From Sporolactobacillus sp. CQH2019 (lineage in GTDB: Bacteria > Bacillota > Bacilli > Bacillales > Sporolactobacillaceae), in assembly GCF_028765345.1 (NCBI RefSeq), contig NZ_JARAJZ010000005.1:91640-155639 (forward strand): DNA of 64,000 nt, in the 5' to 3' direction. Each line of letters opens with the position of its first letter. Positions within the stretch are counted from its first letter, which is position 1. This document shows positions 1 through 7,620 of this stretch, piece after piece. The position numbers and the translations under genes are program-made. The notes below the pieces were generated by a model. That model searched no databases. It had not been told where the DNA came from and worked only from the letters and a program-made list of their open reading frames with translations.

Positions 1-435
1 GCCCAGCTCCGTCCCGATATCAAATGCTTTCTTCAGCAATTCGAAGTTTGCTGTCGGCGCATAGTCGATGCCGGGGAAAACAGCGTGATTCACTGCCGAA
101 TCTGTCGCGGCGGACATGGCCAGAACGACGTCGCGGACGTGTATATCCGTCTGGATGCCTCCGCATGTGCCGACACGGATCAGCGTTCCGACATCGTAAT
201 CGCGAATCAATTCATTGACATAAATAGAAATCGAAGGAATACCCATGCCTGTCCCCTGGACGGATAAGCGTTTCCCCCGGTAGGTGCCGGTATATCCGAG
301 CATGCCGCGTACGTTGTTATAGCAGACCGCGTCTTCAAGATAGGTTTCCGCGATATATCTTGCCCTGAGCGGATCGCCGGGGAGCAGGACGGTGTCGGCG
401 ATTTCTCCCGGTTTTGCTTCGATATGGATACTCAT
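1..435 (-). CDS. deoD: Purine nucleoside phosphorylase DeoD (3' end outside window)
   Basis: Encodes the first 145 residues of a DeoD-type (hexameric) purine nucleoside phosphorylase, which splits purine (deoxy)nucleosides with phosphate for purine salvage in the cytoplasm. The sequence [20 protein letters not shown] opens the protein and is followed by GDPLRA and RVGTCGG, the phosphate- and base-site motifs of the family. The ATG at 433-435 has a strong GAGGAGG ribosome binding site at 441-448 (read on the minus strand). The gene runs off the left edge, so the C-terminal part is not seen. A second, trimeric-type phosphorylase (punA) lies at 9562. Confidence 0.93.
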   Translation of the reverse strand, partial: MSIHIEAKPGEIADTVLLPGDPLRARYIAETYLEDAVCYNNVRGMLGYTGTYRGKRLSVQGTGMGIPSISIYVNELIRDYDVGTLIRVGTCGGIQTDIHVRDVVLAMSAATDSAVNHAVFPGIDYAPTANFELLKKAFDIGTELG

Positions 436-513
436 TTTATTCCTCCTCGGATTGTGATGATGGCCCGATCTCTTTCAGTCTACCATACCGGAACATGAAC
501 GGGACTTTATCCG

Positions 514-906
514 TTATTTTTGATAGAGCTCAAGCGGCAGATTATCGGGATCCCTGAAAAATGTAAACGGCTTTCCCGTAAATTCGTCCATTCGGACCGG
601 TTCAGTTTCGATTCCCTGTTCCTCCAGTTCACGCACAGCTTTCCCGACATCGCCGACGCTGAATGCGAGGTGCCGCAGCCCCCGTGCTTCGGGACGTGTC
701 GGCCTTTCCGGCGGTTCCGGGAAGGAGAACAATTCGATCTGTCCGCATGAATCGTCGCCGATCTGCAGATCAAGCTTATAGGAGTGCCGGTCGGCGCGAT
801 AAGCCTCATGGATAATTCTAAAACCAAGCAGATCCACGTAAAAATGTTTCGATTTCCGATAATCGGAACAGATAATAGCACAGTGATGAATCCCCAGACT
901 TTGCAT
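514..906 (-). CDS. VOC family (glyoxalase-like) protein
   Basis: A 130-residue single-domain protein of the vicinal oxygen chelate superfamily, similar to the YaeR/GloA2 group of putative lactoylglutathione lyases. Visible features are the opening GIHHCAIICSDYRKSKHFY, the central GLRHLAFSV with a metal-type His, and the closing FFRDPDNLPLELYQ with the usual metal-type Glu. The family uses a metal to act on small-molecule substrates; the substrate here is unknown. The ATG at 904-906 (MQSLGIHH) is preferred over an upstream ATG because GGGGGA sits eight bases before it. Confidence 0.85.
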   Translation of the reverse strand: MQSLGIHHCAIICSDYRKSKHFYVDLLGFRIIHEAYRADRHSYKLDLQIGDDSCGQIELFSFPEPPERPTRPEARGLRHLAFSVGDVGKAVRELEEQGIETEPVRMDEFTGKPFTFFRDPDNLPLELYQK

Positions 907-942
907 GAATAATCCCCCAGTCAAAATGAAAAACTTAAGAAT

Positions 943-948
943 AGTATA
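943..948 (-). promoter_or_regulatory. Possible extended -10 promoter for the VOC gene
   Basis: On the minus strand TGATATACT is an extended -10 element (TATACT preceded by TGN), about 35 bases before the VOC start codon. No good -35 hexamer is seen 17 bases further upstream. Confidence 0.4.
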
Positions 949-1007
949 TCAGAAACGGATAATTGATTGAGAAAATAGAAACGTTCTTACGAATTTCAAC
1001 CGATCTG

Positions 1008-1038
1008 TTGACATTTAAGAGAGAATCGGTCATATTAA
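1008..1038 (+). promoter_or_regulatory. Sigma-A promoter of czcD
   Basis: TTGACA at 1008-1013 is followed after 17-19 bases by an AT-rich -10 (CATATT/TATTAA). It lies immediately upstream of the palindromic operator at 1039-1062, the usual arrangement for repression by an ArsR-family metal sensor. Confidence 0.55.
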
Positions 1039-1062
1039 ACATATGAATACTCATTCATATGT
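1039..1062 (+). promoter_or_regulatory. ArsR/SmtB-type operator upstream of czcD
   Basis: A perfect inverted repeat with 10-bp arms, ACATATGAAT and ATTCATATGT, separated by ACTC. The core TGAA-N6-TTCA matches the operator style of ArsR/SmtB family zinc and cadmium sensors such as CzrA and CadC. It sits just downstream of the putative -10, where a bound repressor would block transcription of the cation exporter. No arsR-type gene lies next to it, so the regulator would act from elsewhere. Confidence 0.7.
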
Positions 1063-1127
1063 ATCAATCACGGCGGCACCGTCGGCAACGGGTGAAGCCG
1101 ATTTTTAAGCTTGGAGGGGGGACCCTG

Positions 1128-2084
1128 GTGAAAACCGCTCATACTGAGGATTCGGTTGCGCATAATCATGAAATTTTGCATGCTCATGACCATTCGGCAA
1201 ATAAAAAGGCGCTTTTGGCTGGTTTTCTGTTGATTACCGGGTTTATGGTTATTGAAATAATCGGCGGCCTGCTCAGCCGCAGCCTTGCCCTATTATCGGA
1301 TGCAGGCCATATGCTGAGCGATTCCATCTCACTCGGCCTCAGTCTGATCGCTCTCATTGTCGGATCGCAAGTGCCGGCCGACAATAATAAAACGTTCGGT
1401 TATCGGAGATTTGAGATTCTCACCGCTCTTTTTAACGGGATCCTGCTGCTGATTATATCGGTGTGGATCATTTATGAAGCTATTTTGCGACTGAGGCATC
1501 CGGTGGAAGTGGCCGGCTCCGGCATGCTGATTGTTGCTTTTGCCGGACTGGTCGTCAATCTTGCCGTTGCCCGGATACTGATGCATGGGGAAACGGAAGA
1601 AAATCTGAATGTAAAAAGCGCGTTTGTGCATGTGCTCGGCGATTTATTCGGATCGGTCGGCGCCATCGCGGCGGCGCTGCTGATCGGCTTTTTCGGCTGG
1701 GAAATTGCCGATCCGATCGCAAGTGTCGTCGTGTCGCTGATTATTGTCAGGAGCGGCTGGCAGGTAACCCGGGCTTCAATCAACATACTGATGGAGAGCA
1801 GGCCGGATAACCTGAACGTCGAAGAAATCCGCAGCCGGATCATGGAAGTCGACGGAATACGCGGGATTCACGATCTGCACGTCTGGACGATTACTTCCGG
1901 TTTTTTGTCGCTGAGCTGCCATCTGACAGTCGATAAACGAGCGGATCGGGATGAAATGCTCAGAAAAGTCGAGCGGGTCCTGGAATCGTACAACCTGGGC
2001 CATTCGACGATCCAGATCGAAGGAACGGATTTTTCAGACTGTCATACAGACTGCGCCGGCGGGAAGCAGCAGACGCATGCATAG
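1128..2084 (+). CDS. czcD: Cation diffusion facilitator, zinc/cadmium exporter CzcD
   Basis: A 318-residue membrane antiporter of the cation diffusion facilitator family that exports Zn, Cd or Co ions in exchange for protons. The N-terminus is His/Asp rich (HNHEILHAHDH), as in metal-binding CDF loops. It is followed by six hydrophobic segments with the metal-site motifs HMLSD and HVLGD, and by the soluble C-terminal domain starting near NILMESRPDN. The GTG at 1128 is chosen because GGAGGGGG lies nine bases upstream; an ATG at 1059 falls inside the operator. The palindromic operator just upstream points to metal-induced expression. Confidence 0.92.
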   Translation: MKTAHTEDSVAHNHEILHAHDHSANKKALLAGFLLITGFMVIEIIGGLLSRSLALLSDAGHMLSDSISLGLSLIALIVGSQVPADNNKTFGYRRFEILTALFNGILLLIISVWIIYEAILRLRHPVEVAGSGMLIVAFAGLVVNLAVARILMHGETEENLNVKSAFVHVLGDLFGSVGAIAAALLIGFFGWEIADPIASVVVSLIIVRSGWQVTRASINILMESRPDNLNVEEIRSRIMEVDGIRGIHDLHVWTITSGFLSLSCHLTVDKRADRDEMLRKVERVLESYNLGHSTIQIEGTDFSDCHTDCAGGKQQTHA

Positions 2085-2086
2085 GA

Positions 2087-2112
2087 AAAAAACATCCGTG
2101 CGGATGTTTTTT
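2087..2112 (+). terminator. Rho-independent terminator after czcD
   Basis: The stem AAAAAACATCCG/CGGATGTTTTTT has a TG loop and a run of six T. It is symmetrical enough to stop transcription from both sides. Confidence 0.85.
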
Positions 2113-2206
2113 AGTCTGGTCTCTCAGTAAAATGATCGGCAGGCGGAGTCTTTAAGAGTTTCTGGTTCAAAAAAGATATATTAAACTAAGCCGGCCGGAT
2201 AAATTT

Positions 2207-2521
2207 TCATGCATCAATCGTTTTTAAATAGTTTCTTATTTCATCCGGCGATTTGTCATCTGCCCGCAAATGCGCTGTTTTTTTACCGTTTCTGAAAGCC
2301 AGCAGACTCGGAATGCCGAGCACCTGGTATTTCTCGCCAAGATCCGGGAATTTATCACGATCGGCCGAGAACCACTCAAAGTCAAAATCTTTCACAATGT
2401 CATCAACATACATATTCAGTCTTTTACAATCCGGGCACCAGGTTGTCTCAAATTTGACGATCACCGTTTTCGGCCCGCCGATGACTTCTTTAAATTCCTC
2501 TGCTGATTCAATAGCTTTCAT
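2207..2521 (-). CDS. Thioredoxin-family protein
   Basis: A 104-residue single thioredoxin fold. The active site is WCPDC instead of the thioredoxin WCGPC, preceded by VIVKFETT and followed by the cis-proline motif GIPSLLAF. WCPDC is typical of small Bacillales thioredoxin-like proteins of the YtpP/YdbP type, which probably act as thiol reductants or redox chaperones in the cytoplasm. The ATG at 2519-2521 has a GAGGGAG ribosome binding site and a clear sigma-A promoter upstream. The exact partner is unknown. Confidence 0.85.
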   Translation of the reverse strand: MKAIESAEEFKEVIGGPKTVIVKFETTWCPDCKRLNMYVDDIVKDFDFEWFSADRDKFPDLGEKYQVLGIPSLLAFRNGKKTAHLRADDKSPDEIRNYLKTIDA

Positions 2522-2565
2522 TTACGAGACTCCCTCTTCCGAATTCAGTTTTCCAGATTGTCATT

Positions 2566-2594
2566 ATTCTATCAAATCGGATGATCCGTGCCAA
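2566..2594 (-). promoter_or_regulatory. Sigma-A promoter of the thioredoxin-like gene
   Basis: On the minus strand TTGGCA (2594-2589) and TAGAAT (2571-2566) are separated by exactly 17 bases, 45 bases before the start codon. Confidence 0.7.
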
Positions 2595-2857
2595 CTTTTT
2601 TGCACGTGCACGGCCGGGATCTATTTCTTTGCCTTCATTGCCGTACATGATAAATTAAAAGGACAGAAGGAAAATGAAACTTCCGTTCGGCGGACCGCCG
2701 CATCAGGCGGGCGCCGGTTCGCGGCCGGGAGAGAATGCGCCGTCTGTCATAGAAATTTCAAGAAATTTTGATCGACAGAAAATGCCGGTTCCATTCAGAG
2801 TGCCGCAGGCGATGGCCTGAGGCGCTCAATATCAGTGATCGGGAGATGAATGAGAGT
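2595..2857. other. Gene-free stretch between thioredoxin and LLM genes
   Basis: This interval holds no gene. It has a perfect 10-bp palindrome TGCACGTGCA at 2601-2610, which could be an operator, and a weak promoter-like pair (TTGCCT near 2630, TAAATT near 2652). Nothing else recognisable was seen. Confidence 0.4.
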
Positions 2858-3853
2858 ATGCTAAAACTGAGTATATTGGAACAGTCGCCGATTTCCGAGG
2901 AATCGACACCGCGGCAGGCACTGGAAAACAGTACACGGCTTGCTAAGGCTGCCGAAGGATGGGGCTATCGGCGCATCTGGTTCGCGGAGCATCACGATTC
3001 TGAAGGACTGGCAAGCGTTTCGCCTGAAATCATGATCGCCCACGTTGCCGCACAGACGTCGCGGATTCATGTCGGATCAGGCGGCGTGCTCCTTCCGCAT
3101 TACAGCCCTTATAAGGTTGCCGAGAACTTTCACCTGCTTGAGAATCTGCACCCCGGCAGGATTGACCTAGGCATCGGACGTGCTCCGGGCGGCATGCCGG
3201 GGGCCACGTGGGCTTTAAATGACAGAGGGCGGCGTGATCTGAGCGATTTTCCGCGAAAAGTACGCGATCTGATCGGTTTCCTGACGGATCATCTGCCTCC
3301 GGATCATCCGCTCCGAACGGTCAGGGCGACGCCGCAATCCGATAAGATACCCGAAATTTTCCTGCTCGGATCGTCGGACGGAAGTGCGGGCATTGCGGCG
3401 CAACTGGGAACGCCGTTCATGTTTGCCCATTTTATAAACCCGTACGGCGGCATTGAAGTCGTCCGTTCTTATCGAAGCCATTTTCAAAGCTCGGCCCTGT
3501 ATAAAGTGCCAAAGCCGGCCGTCTGCATCTTTGCGGTCTGTGCAGAGACCGACGGGGAAGCGGAAAGACAGGCTTCGACACTCCGCTACTGGATGATTGA
3601 AACCGCTCAGGGCCGGTCGGCACCCATCCCGACGATCGAACACGCCGAACAGTTTGATCCGTCGGAACAGGAACGGAAGATAATAGAAGAAAATCGCGGC
3701 CGGATGATTGTCGGCAGCCCGCAAAAAGTGAAACGTGAACTGGAAAACCTTGCGGCGGCCTATCAGACTGACGAAGTCATGATCATCACAAATATTCATG
3801 ACTTTGAAGCAAAGCTGCGCTCGTTTGAACTGATCGCTCAAGTGATGCAATGA
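2858..3853 (+). CDS. LLM-class flavin-dependent oxidoreductase
   Basis: A 331-residue luciferase-like monooxygenase of the single-component MsnO8/YwcH/YhbW group. It starts MLKLSILEQSPISEES, as is standard for the group. Further hallmarks are RIWFAEHHD, HVGSGGVLLPHYSP, KVAENFHLLE and IDLGIGRAPGG, which form the flavin-binding barrel; the C-terminal part carries VGSPQKVKREL. These enzymes use reduced flavin to oxidise small organic substrates; the substrate here cannot be told. The ATG at 2858 is chosen to match family N-termini. It is a single gene bounded by a terminator. Confidence 0.88.
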   Translation: MLKLSILEQSPISEESTPRQALENSTRLAKAAEGWGYRRIWFAEHHDSEGLASVSPEIMIAHVAAQTSRIHVGSGGVLLPHYSPYKVAENFHLLENLHPGRIDLGIGRAPGGMPGATWALNDRGRRDLSDFPRKVRDLIGFLTDHLPPDHPLRTVRATPQSDKIPEIFLLGSSDGSAGIAAQLGTPFMFAHFINPYGGIEVVRSYRSHFQSSALYKVPKPAVCIFAVCAETDGEAERQASTLRYWMIETAQGRSAPIPTIEHAEQFDPSEQERKIIEENRGRMIVGSPQKVKRELENLAAAYQTDEVMIITNIHDFEAKLRSFELIAQVMQ

Positions 3854-3857
3854 CTGT

Positions 3858-3877
3858 CCCGGGCAACCGGGTTTTTT
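3858..3877 (+). terminator. Terminator after LLM oxidoreductase
   Basis: CCCGG-GCAA-CCGGG stem-loop followed by six T, five bases after the stop codon. Confidence 0.8.
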
Positions 3878-3879
3878 AA

Positions 3880-3909
3880 TTGCATAAAAGGGAACGTATG
3901 TGCTATTAT
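3880..3909 (+). promoter_or_regulatory. Sigma-A promoter of tag
   Basis: TTGCAT (3880-3885) and TATTAT (3904-3909) are separated by 18 bases, with a GGGGGA ribosome binding site shortly downstream. Confidence 0.5.
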
Positions 3910-3931
3910 AATAAAAAAGGGGGACGGACGA

Positions 3932-4522
3932 ATGAAGAGTGAACCGATTAAGAGGTGCAGCTGGAATACGTCGGATCCGGTTTATCTGGCTTATCATGAC
4001 CGGGAGTGGGGAAGGCCCCGGTACGATTCGCGCCTGCTGTTTGAGATGCTCTGCCTGGAAGGAATGCAGGCGGGGCTGAGCTGGATCACGATTCTGAAAC
4101 GCCGCGATCATTACAGGGCAGTTTTTGCAGGATTTGATCCGCGGATCATCGCAGACTATTCAGAAGAGAACGTGGCGCAATTAATGGAGGATCCCGGCAT
4201 TATTCGCAACCGCAGAAAAATAGAGGCCATTATTGCCAACGCGAAGAGCTGCCTGGAAATCGAAAAAGAACAGCCCTTCAGTCAGTATCTCTGGCATTTT
4301 GTCGGCGGCCGTCCGATTGTCCATCATTATTCGGCTCATGACACAATTCCCGCCGCAAGTGAGGAATCACGGCTAATGAGCAAGGATCTTAAAAAACGCG
4401 GATTTAAGTTTGTCGGAGAAACAATCTGTTATGCTTTTATGCAGGCGGTCGGAATGGTCAATGATCATGAAACCGGGTGTTTCTGCTACCGGCAGATTTT
4501 AGAAGAAATCGGGCACGGATGA
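3932..4522 (+). CDS. tag: DNA-3-methyladenine glycosylase I
   Basis: A 196-residue Tag protein that removes 3-methyladenine from alkylated DNA to start base excision repair. Family marks are CSW near the N-terminus, YHDREWGRP, the EGMQAGLSWITIL helix, the base-pocket region NRRKIEAIIANA, and the zinc-type Cys/His tail DHETGCFC. Length matches the family. The ATG at 3932 follows AAAGGGGGA. It is transcribed alone and convergently with the MFS gene. Confidence 0.94.
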   Translation: MKSEPIKRCSWNTSDPVYLAYHDREWGRPRYDSRLLFEMLCLEGMQAGLSWITILKRRDHYRAVFAGFDPRIIADYSEENVAQLMEDPGIIRNRRKIEAIIANAKSCLEIEKEQPFSQYLWHFVGGRPIVHHYSAHDTIPAASEESRLMSKDLKKRGFKFVGETICYAFMQAVGMVNDHETGCFCYRQILEEIGHG

Positions 4523-4541
4523 ATCCCGTCTTCAAATGAAT

Positions 4542-5801
4542 TTAATCGAATCGGCGGATGCCGGGAATAAAAAGGACGAGAGCCGTTAAAAAAACGACAG
4601 CAGCGCCGAGGATGATCATGGCGGCAGAGCCGCCGATGCTGCCGGCGAACCATCCGGTAAATAAGTAGCCGGCCGGGAGAAGGGCAAAGGATCCGAGCAT
4701 GTCCAGGCTGGCGACACGGCCGAATGCTGCCGGAGAGACCAGCTCCTGAAGGCTTGTTTCCCAGATCAGCCCGAACATCATCATGCCGGCACCTTCCAAT
4801 ATCATAAACCCCGTCAGCAGATAGGCAGCATGCGTCAGCGGCATGAAAAGCAGGGCCAGTCCGCCGGCACCGACACAGCCGTAGGCGATCGGTCCGCGAT
4901 AATGCCATGTTTTCCGCATTCCGAAGAGCAAAGCGGTCAAAGCGGCTCCGGCTGCCTCTCCGGACATAACCAGTCCGTATACATATGACGGAAGATGCAG
5001 ATGGACATTGATCAGCCAGGGAACCAGTATGACAACGATTCCCGTCGTACATATATTAATAAAACTGAAGGCAAGGATGGTTACCCAGAGCCAGGTATTT
5101 TTCTTGATAACGTAAATTCCCGCGAAACATTCCCGAAAGAAAGAAGGCCTTTCAGCTGCTGCCCCGTTTCTTTGGACCTGTCCTTCTTTGCTCAAAAAGC
5201 GGAGACAAATAAATGAGATGAGAAAAGTCAGTCCGTCGACGCCGAAACCGACGGGGGCCGACGAAATACTGATGATCAGTCCGCCGGCTGCCGGCCCGAA
5301 AAGGCGCATGCCCTGCACGGTGAGCTGGGTGAGCGCGTTGGCCGAGGTACGTATTTCAGGGACAAAAACCGTTGCGCGGATGGCCGAGAAAGCCGGCTGG
5401 AATAAACCGTCCATAAGTCCGAGAAAAGCGGCGACAACCAGCAATATGTGCACATCGAGCAGGCCGGCAAATCCGCAGAACATGACGGCAAAGGCGATCA
5501 GGCAGCGGATCAGGTCGGCCGTTCTCATTAATGAGGCCCGATTGATCTGATCGACGATCAGGCCGGCAAAAGGCAGAATGACGACATTGGGAAGCATATA
5601 AGCCGTCATAACCAGCCCCATTGTCAGCGTTGAATGAGTCAGTGAGTAAACAATGACGGGCACGATCACGCTCGTAATCGATGAACCGAAGACAGACAGC
5701 GAATTGCCGATCCACAAAGCACGGAACGCCCGTGAAACAGCCAGCGGCTTGATGAGCTGCGGATATCTTCGTAAATGTGCTGCCTGCCGTGCATTGTCCA
5801 T
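4542..5801 (-). CDS. MFS transporter
   Basis: A 419-residue major facilitator with about 12 hydrophobic segments, of the MFS_3/EntS-like subgroup that exports small molecules or drugs. The N-terminal half has RALWIGNSLSVFGSSI and the signature loop PFAGLIVDQINRASLM after the second segment. Substrate cannot be inferred. The ATG at 5799-5801 has a GAGG ribosome binding site. It stands alone on the minus strand and diverges from nudF. Confidence 0.85.
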   Translation of the reverse strand: MDNARQAAHLRRYPQLIKPLAVSRAFRALWIGNSLSVFGSSITSVIVPVIVYSLTHSTLTMGLVMTAYMLPNVVILPFAGLIVDQINRASLMRTADLIRCLIAFAVMFCGFAGLLDVHILLVVAAFLGLMDGLFQPAFSAIRATVFVPEIRTSANALTQLTVQGMRLFGPAAGGLIISISSAPVGFGVDGLTFLISFICLRFLSKEGQVQRNGAAAERPSFFRECFAGIYVIKKNTWLWVTILAFSFINICTTGIVVILVPWLINVHLHLPSYVYGLVMSGEAAGAALTALLFGMRKTWHYRGPIAYGCVGAGGLALLFMPLTHAAYLLTGFMILEGAGMMMFGLIWETSLQELVSPAAFGRVASLDMLGSFALLPAGYLFTGWFAGSIGGSAAMIILGAAVVFLTALVLFIPGIRRFD

Positions 5802-5979
5802 ACTTTCATGCCTCTTTTTTAACGATCGGGATCGTCCATTTCGTTCGATATCTAAAACGGTAATGCAGCGGATGGTACGATCCCGGCTGATTTTTCATAA
5901 TATAAAGTCAGTGTATGCCCTCTTCGGGTTGCCGTCAATAAGCGGACGGGACGGCTGAAAATCAAAAAACGCGAACGGA

Positions 5980-5990
5980 TATGGTAGAAT
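5980..5990 (+). promoter_or_regulatory. Possible extended -10 promoter of the nudF transcript
   Basis: TATGGTAGAAT holds the extended -10 element TGGTAGAAT. No convincing -35 hexamer is present at the usual distance. The start point would be near 5997, giving a leader of about 150 bases before nudF. Confidence 0.4.
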
Positions 5991-6000
5991 TAAACTGATA

Positions 6001-6085
6001 AAAATCGGCTGCGCCAGACCTTTGCTCAGACTAAACCTCAGCCGGGACGGCTTTACACCGATTATGCCGAGGCCCGGCCATTTTT
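6001..6085 (+). promoter_or_regulatory. Candidate attenuator leader RNA of nudF
   Basis: Two mutually exclusive folds can be drawn. The terminator-like fold pairs GCCGGG (6041-6046) with CCCGGC (6073-6078), continued by CGGC (6048-6051) with GCCG (6066-6069), and is followed by five T at 6081-6085. The alternative pairs CGGCTG (6006-6011) with CAGCCG (6039-6044), which would break the first. An outer pairing AATCGG (6003-6008) with CCGATT (6058-6063) is also possible. It does not match any riboswitch class I can recognise. Confidence 0.35.
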
Positions 6086-6149
6086 ATATATACTATCATC
6101 TTAAAAGATTTTATACTTAATAGTAAAAAAAGAAGGGCGTGCCAGTGCA

Positions 6150-6692
6150 ATGGATCGATTAACGGAAAAGAAAAAAGGATCAACGGAAATTTTTAAAGGA
6201 AAGATCGTTCACCTTCTGGTTGACAAAGTCGGCCTTCCGAACGGCAATGAGGCCACCAGAGAGGTGGTCAGACATCCCGGTGCCGTGGCGATTATCGCGG
6301 TCAATGAACAGGGAGAGATGCTCCTCGTCAGGCAGTATCGCTATCCTCTCGACAAGATTATCTATGAAATTCCGGCGGGAAAACTGGAACCGGGAGAACA
6401 TCCGAATGATTCAGCGATACGCGAACTGGAAGAAGAAACGGGGCATCGATGCAGGCGGATGGAACAGGTTGCTTCATTTTACTCTTCGCCCGGTTTTTCC
6501 GATGAATTGCTGAACATCTATTTTACCGATACGCTGACAGATGGGAGCCAGCACCTTGATGATGACGAGTTTCTTGAAGTCTATGCAGTCGGCCTGGACG
6601 AAGCCGTTCAAATGGTGCGCGATCACCGGATTGCCGATGCGAAAACGGTTTATGCCGTCCAATACTTGCAGCTGAAGGCCGCGAAAAAATAA
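6150..6692 (+). CDS. nudF: ADP-ribose pyrophosphatase
   Basis: A 180-residue Nudix hydrolase that splits ADP-ribose into AMP and ribose 5-phosphate. The Nudix box is present from about residue 77, with AGKLEPGEHP then ARGENT-like RELEEETG carrying the metal-binding glutamates. Downstream FYSSPGFSDE is the ADP-ribose loop typical of NudF. The ATG at 6150 follows AGAAGGGCG. In B. subtilis the orthologue is also close to spoIIM and fur. It is preceded by an unusual structured leader. Confidence 0.93.
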   Translation: MDRLTEKKKGSTEIFKGKIVHLLVDKVGLPNGNEATREVVRHPGAVAIIAVNEQGEMLLVRQYRYPLDKIIYEIPAGKLEPGEHPNDSAIRELEEETGHRCRRMEQVASFYSSPGFSDELLNIYFTDTLTDGSQHLDDDEFLEVYAVGLDEAVQMVRDHRIADAKTVYAVQYLQLKAAKK

Positions 6693-6730
6693 CGCGCTGA
6701 CATCGGCTGTGTAAATTCTCTTTCCCCCGG

Positions 6731-6758
6731 GCATAGCTTTCCCGAAAAATCATAGAAT
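6731..6758 (+). promoter_or_regulatory. Candidate sigma-E promoter of spoIIM
   Basis: GCATAGC (6731-6737), a 13-base spacer, then CATAGAAT (6751-6758) resembles the mother-cell sigma-E consensus. The same 13-base arrangement occurs upstream of dacB and spoIVA, which are sigma-E genes in B. subtilis, as is spoIIM. Confidence 0.45.
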
Positions 6759-6802
6759 AGATTATCGTTTCTATTTGAGAGAATCCGGCGGGAGGTTCCG
6801 AA

Positions 6803-7435
6803 ATGGTCGGGCAGAGAATTAAAAAAATCGTTTTTCGGCACGTCAAAGAATACTTATCGCTTTACACATTTGTTACTGGATTATTTCTGATGGGCATTAT
6901 ATTCGGGGCAATTGTCGTAAACAGTCTCTCCTATGGCTCAAAAAGCGATCTGCTCCATTATCTTCAGCAGTTTTTCGGAGAACTGTCGCGCGGGCAGATT
7001 GCAGACCCAGGTCGTCTGTTTAAAGAGAGCCTGCTTAACGGCCTGCAGTATGTGGGGTTGATCTTTCTTTTGGGGCTTTCGGTCATCGGGCTTCCGATTA
7101 TTTTTCTGCTTGTTTTTGTTAAGGGCATGATACTTGGTTTTACGGTCGGGTTTCTCGTCAGCCAATTGGGCCTTCACGGTTTTCTTGCCTCAATGGTGAG
7201 TGTTTTTCCTCAGAATCTGCTGATCATGCCTAATTATCTGTTTCTCGCAGTTATTTCTGTCGCCTTTTCTCTGAAGATCGTCCGTCGGCTGATCGTGAAA
7301 AACAACCGTGATCCGATTTTCCACCAGCTGATCGGCTATGGGATCATGTTCGCCGGCTCGGTCGTTGTCCTGGCTGCGGCGTCCGGATATGAAGCGTACA
7401 TTTCACCCGCTCTGATTCGCCTTTTTGTCCCGTAA
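6803..7435 (+). CDS. spoIIM: Stage II sporulation protein M
   Basis: A 210-residue membrane protein with about five hydrophobic segments. SpoIIM works with SpoIID and SpoIIP in the DMP peptidoglycan-remodelling complex that dissolves septal wall and drives engulfment of the forespore. The N-terminal LSLYTFVTGLFLMGIIFG and the central GMILGFTVGFLVSQLG segment match the family. The ATG follows GGGAGG. It lies between nudF and fur, with its own candidate sigma-E promoter. Confidence 0.93.
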   Translation: MVGQRIKKIVFRHVKEYLSLYTFVTGLFLMGIIFGAIVVNSLSYGSKSDLLHYLQQFFGELSRGQIADPGRLFKESLLNGLQYVGLIFLLGLSVIGLPIIFLLVFVKGMILGFTVGFLVSQLGLHGFLASMVSVFPQNLLIMPNYLFLAVISVAFSLKIVRRLIVKNNRDPIFHQLIGYGIMFAGSVVVLAAASGYEAYISPALIRLFVP

Positions 7436-7561
7436 TTATTTGCGGTATAAGATGTGAGAATTGGTTAAATGATAATAAGGCTTCATTTCATGGCGATTTA
7501 TCGACGAATATGCTTTTCTCAAAATAAAATGATTTCAATTTAAAAATTATTTTATTTAAAA

Positions 7562-7590
7562 TTGACAGCGCAATTGATAAGGATTATAAT
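7562..7590 (+). promoter_or_regulatory. Consensus sigma-A promoter of fur with Fur/PerR-type box
   Basis: TTGACA (7562-7567) and TATAAT (7585-7590) at exactly 17 bases make the best vegetative promoter in the window. Overlapping the -10, TGATAAG-G-ATTATAA (7575-7589) is a 7-1-7 dyad that matches 12 of 14 positions of both the Fur box (TGATAAT-N-ATTATCA) and the PerR box (TTATAAT-N-ATTATAA). A protein bound here would block RNA polymerase. Confidence 0.75.
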
Positions 7591-7620
7591 TTCTCTGAGA
7601 TCAGACGAGGGGGGATTTGC

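Larger units (their letters stand above)
5802..6149. other. Intergenic region between MFS gene and nudF
   Basis: This divergent intergenic stretch carries the MFS ribosome binding site on the left and the nudF promoter and structured leader (5980-6085) on the right. No gene was found in it. Confidence 0.5.
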
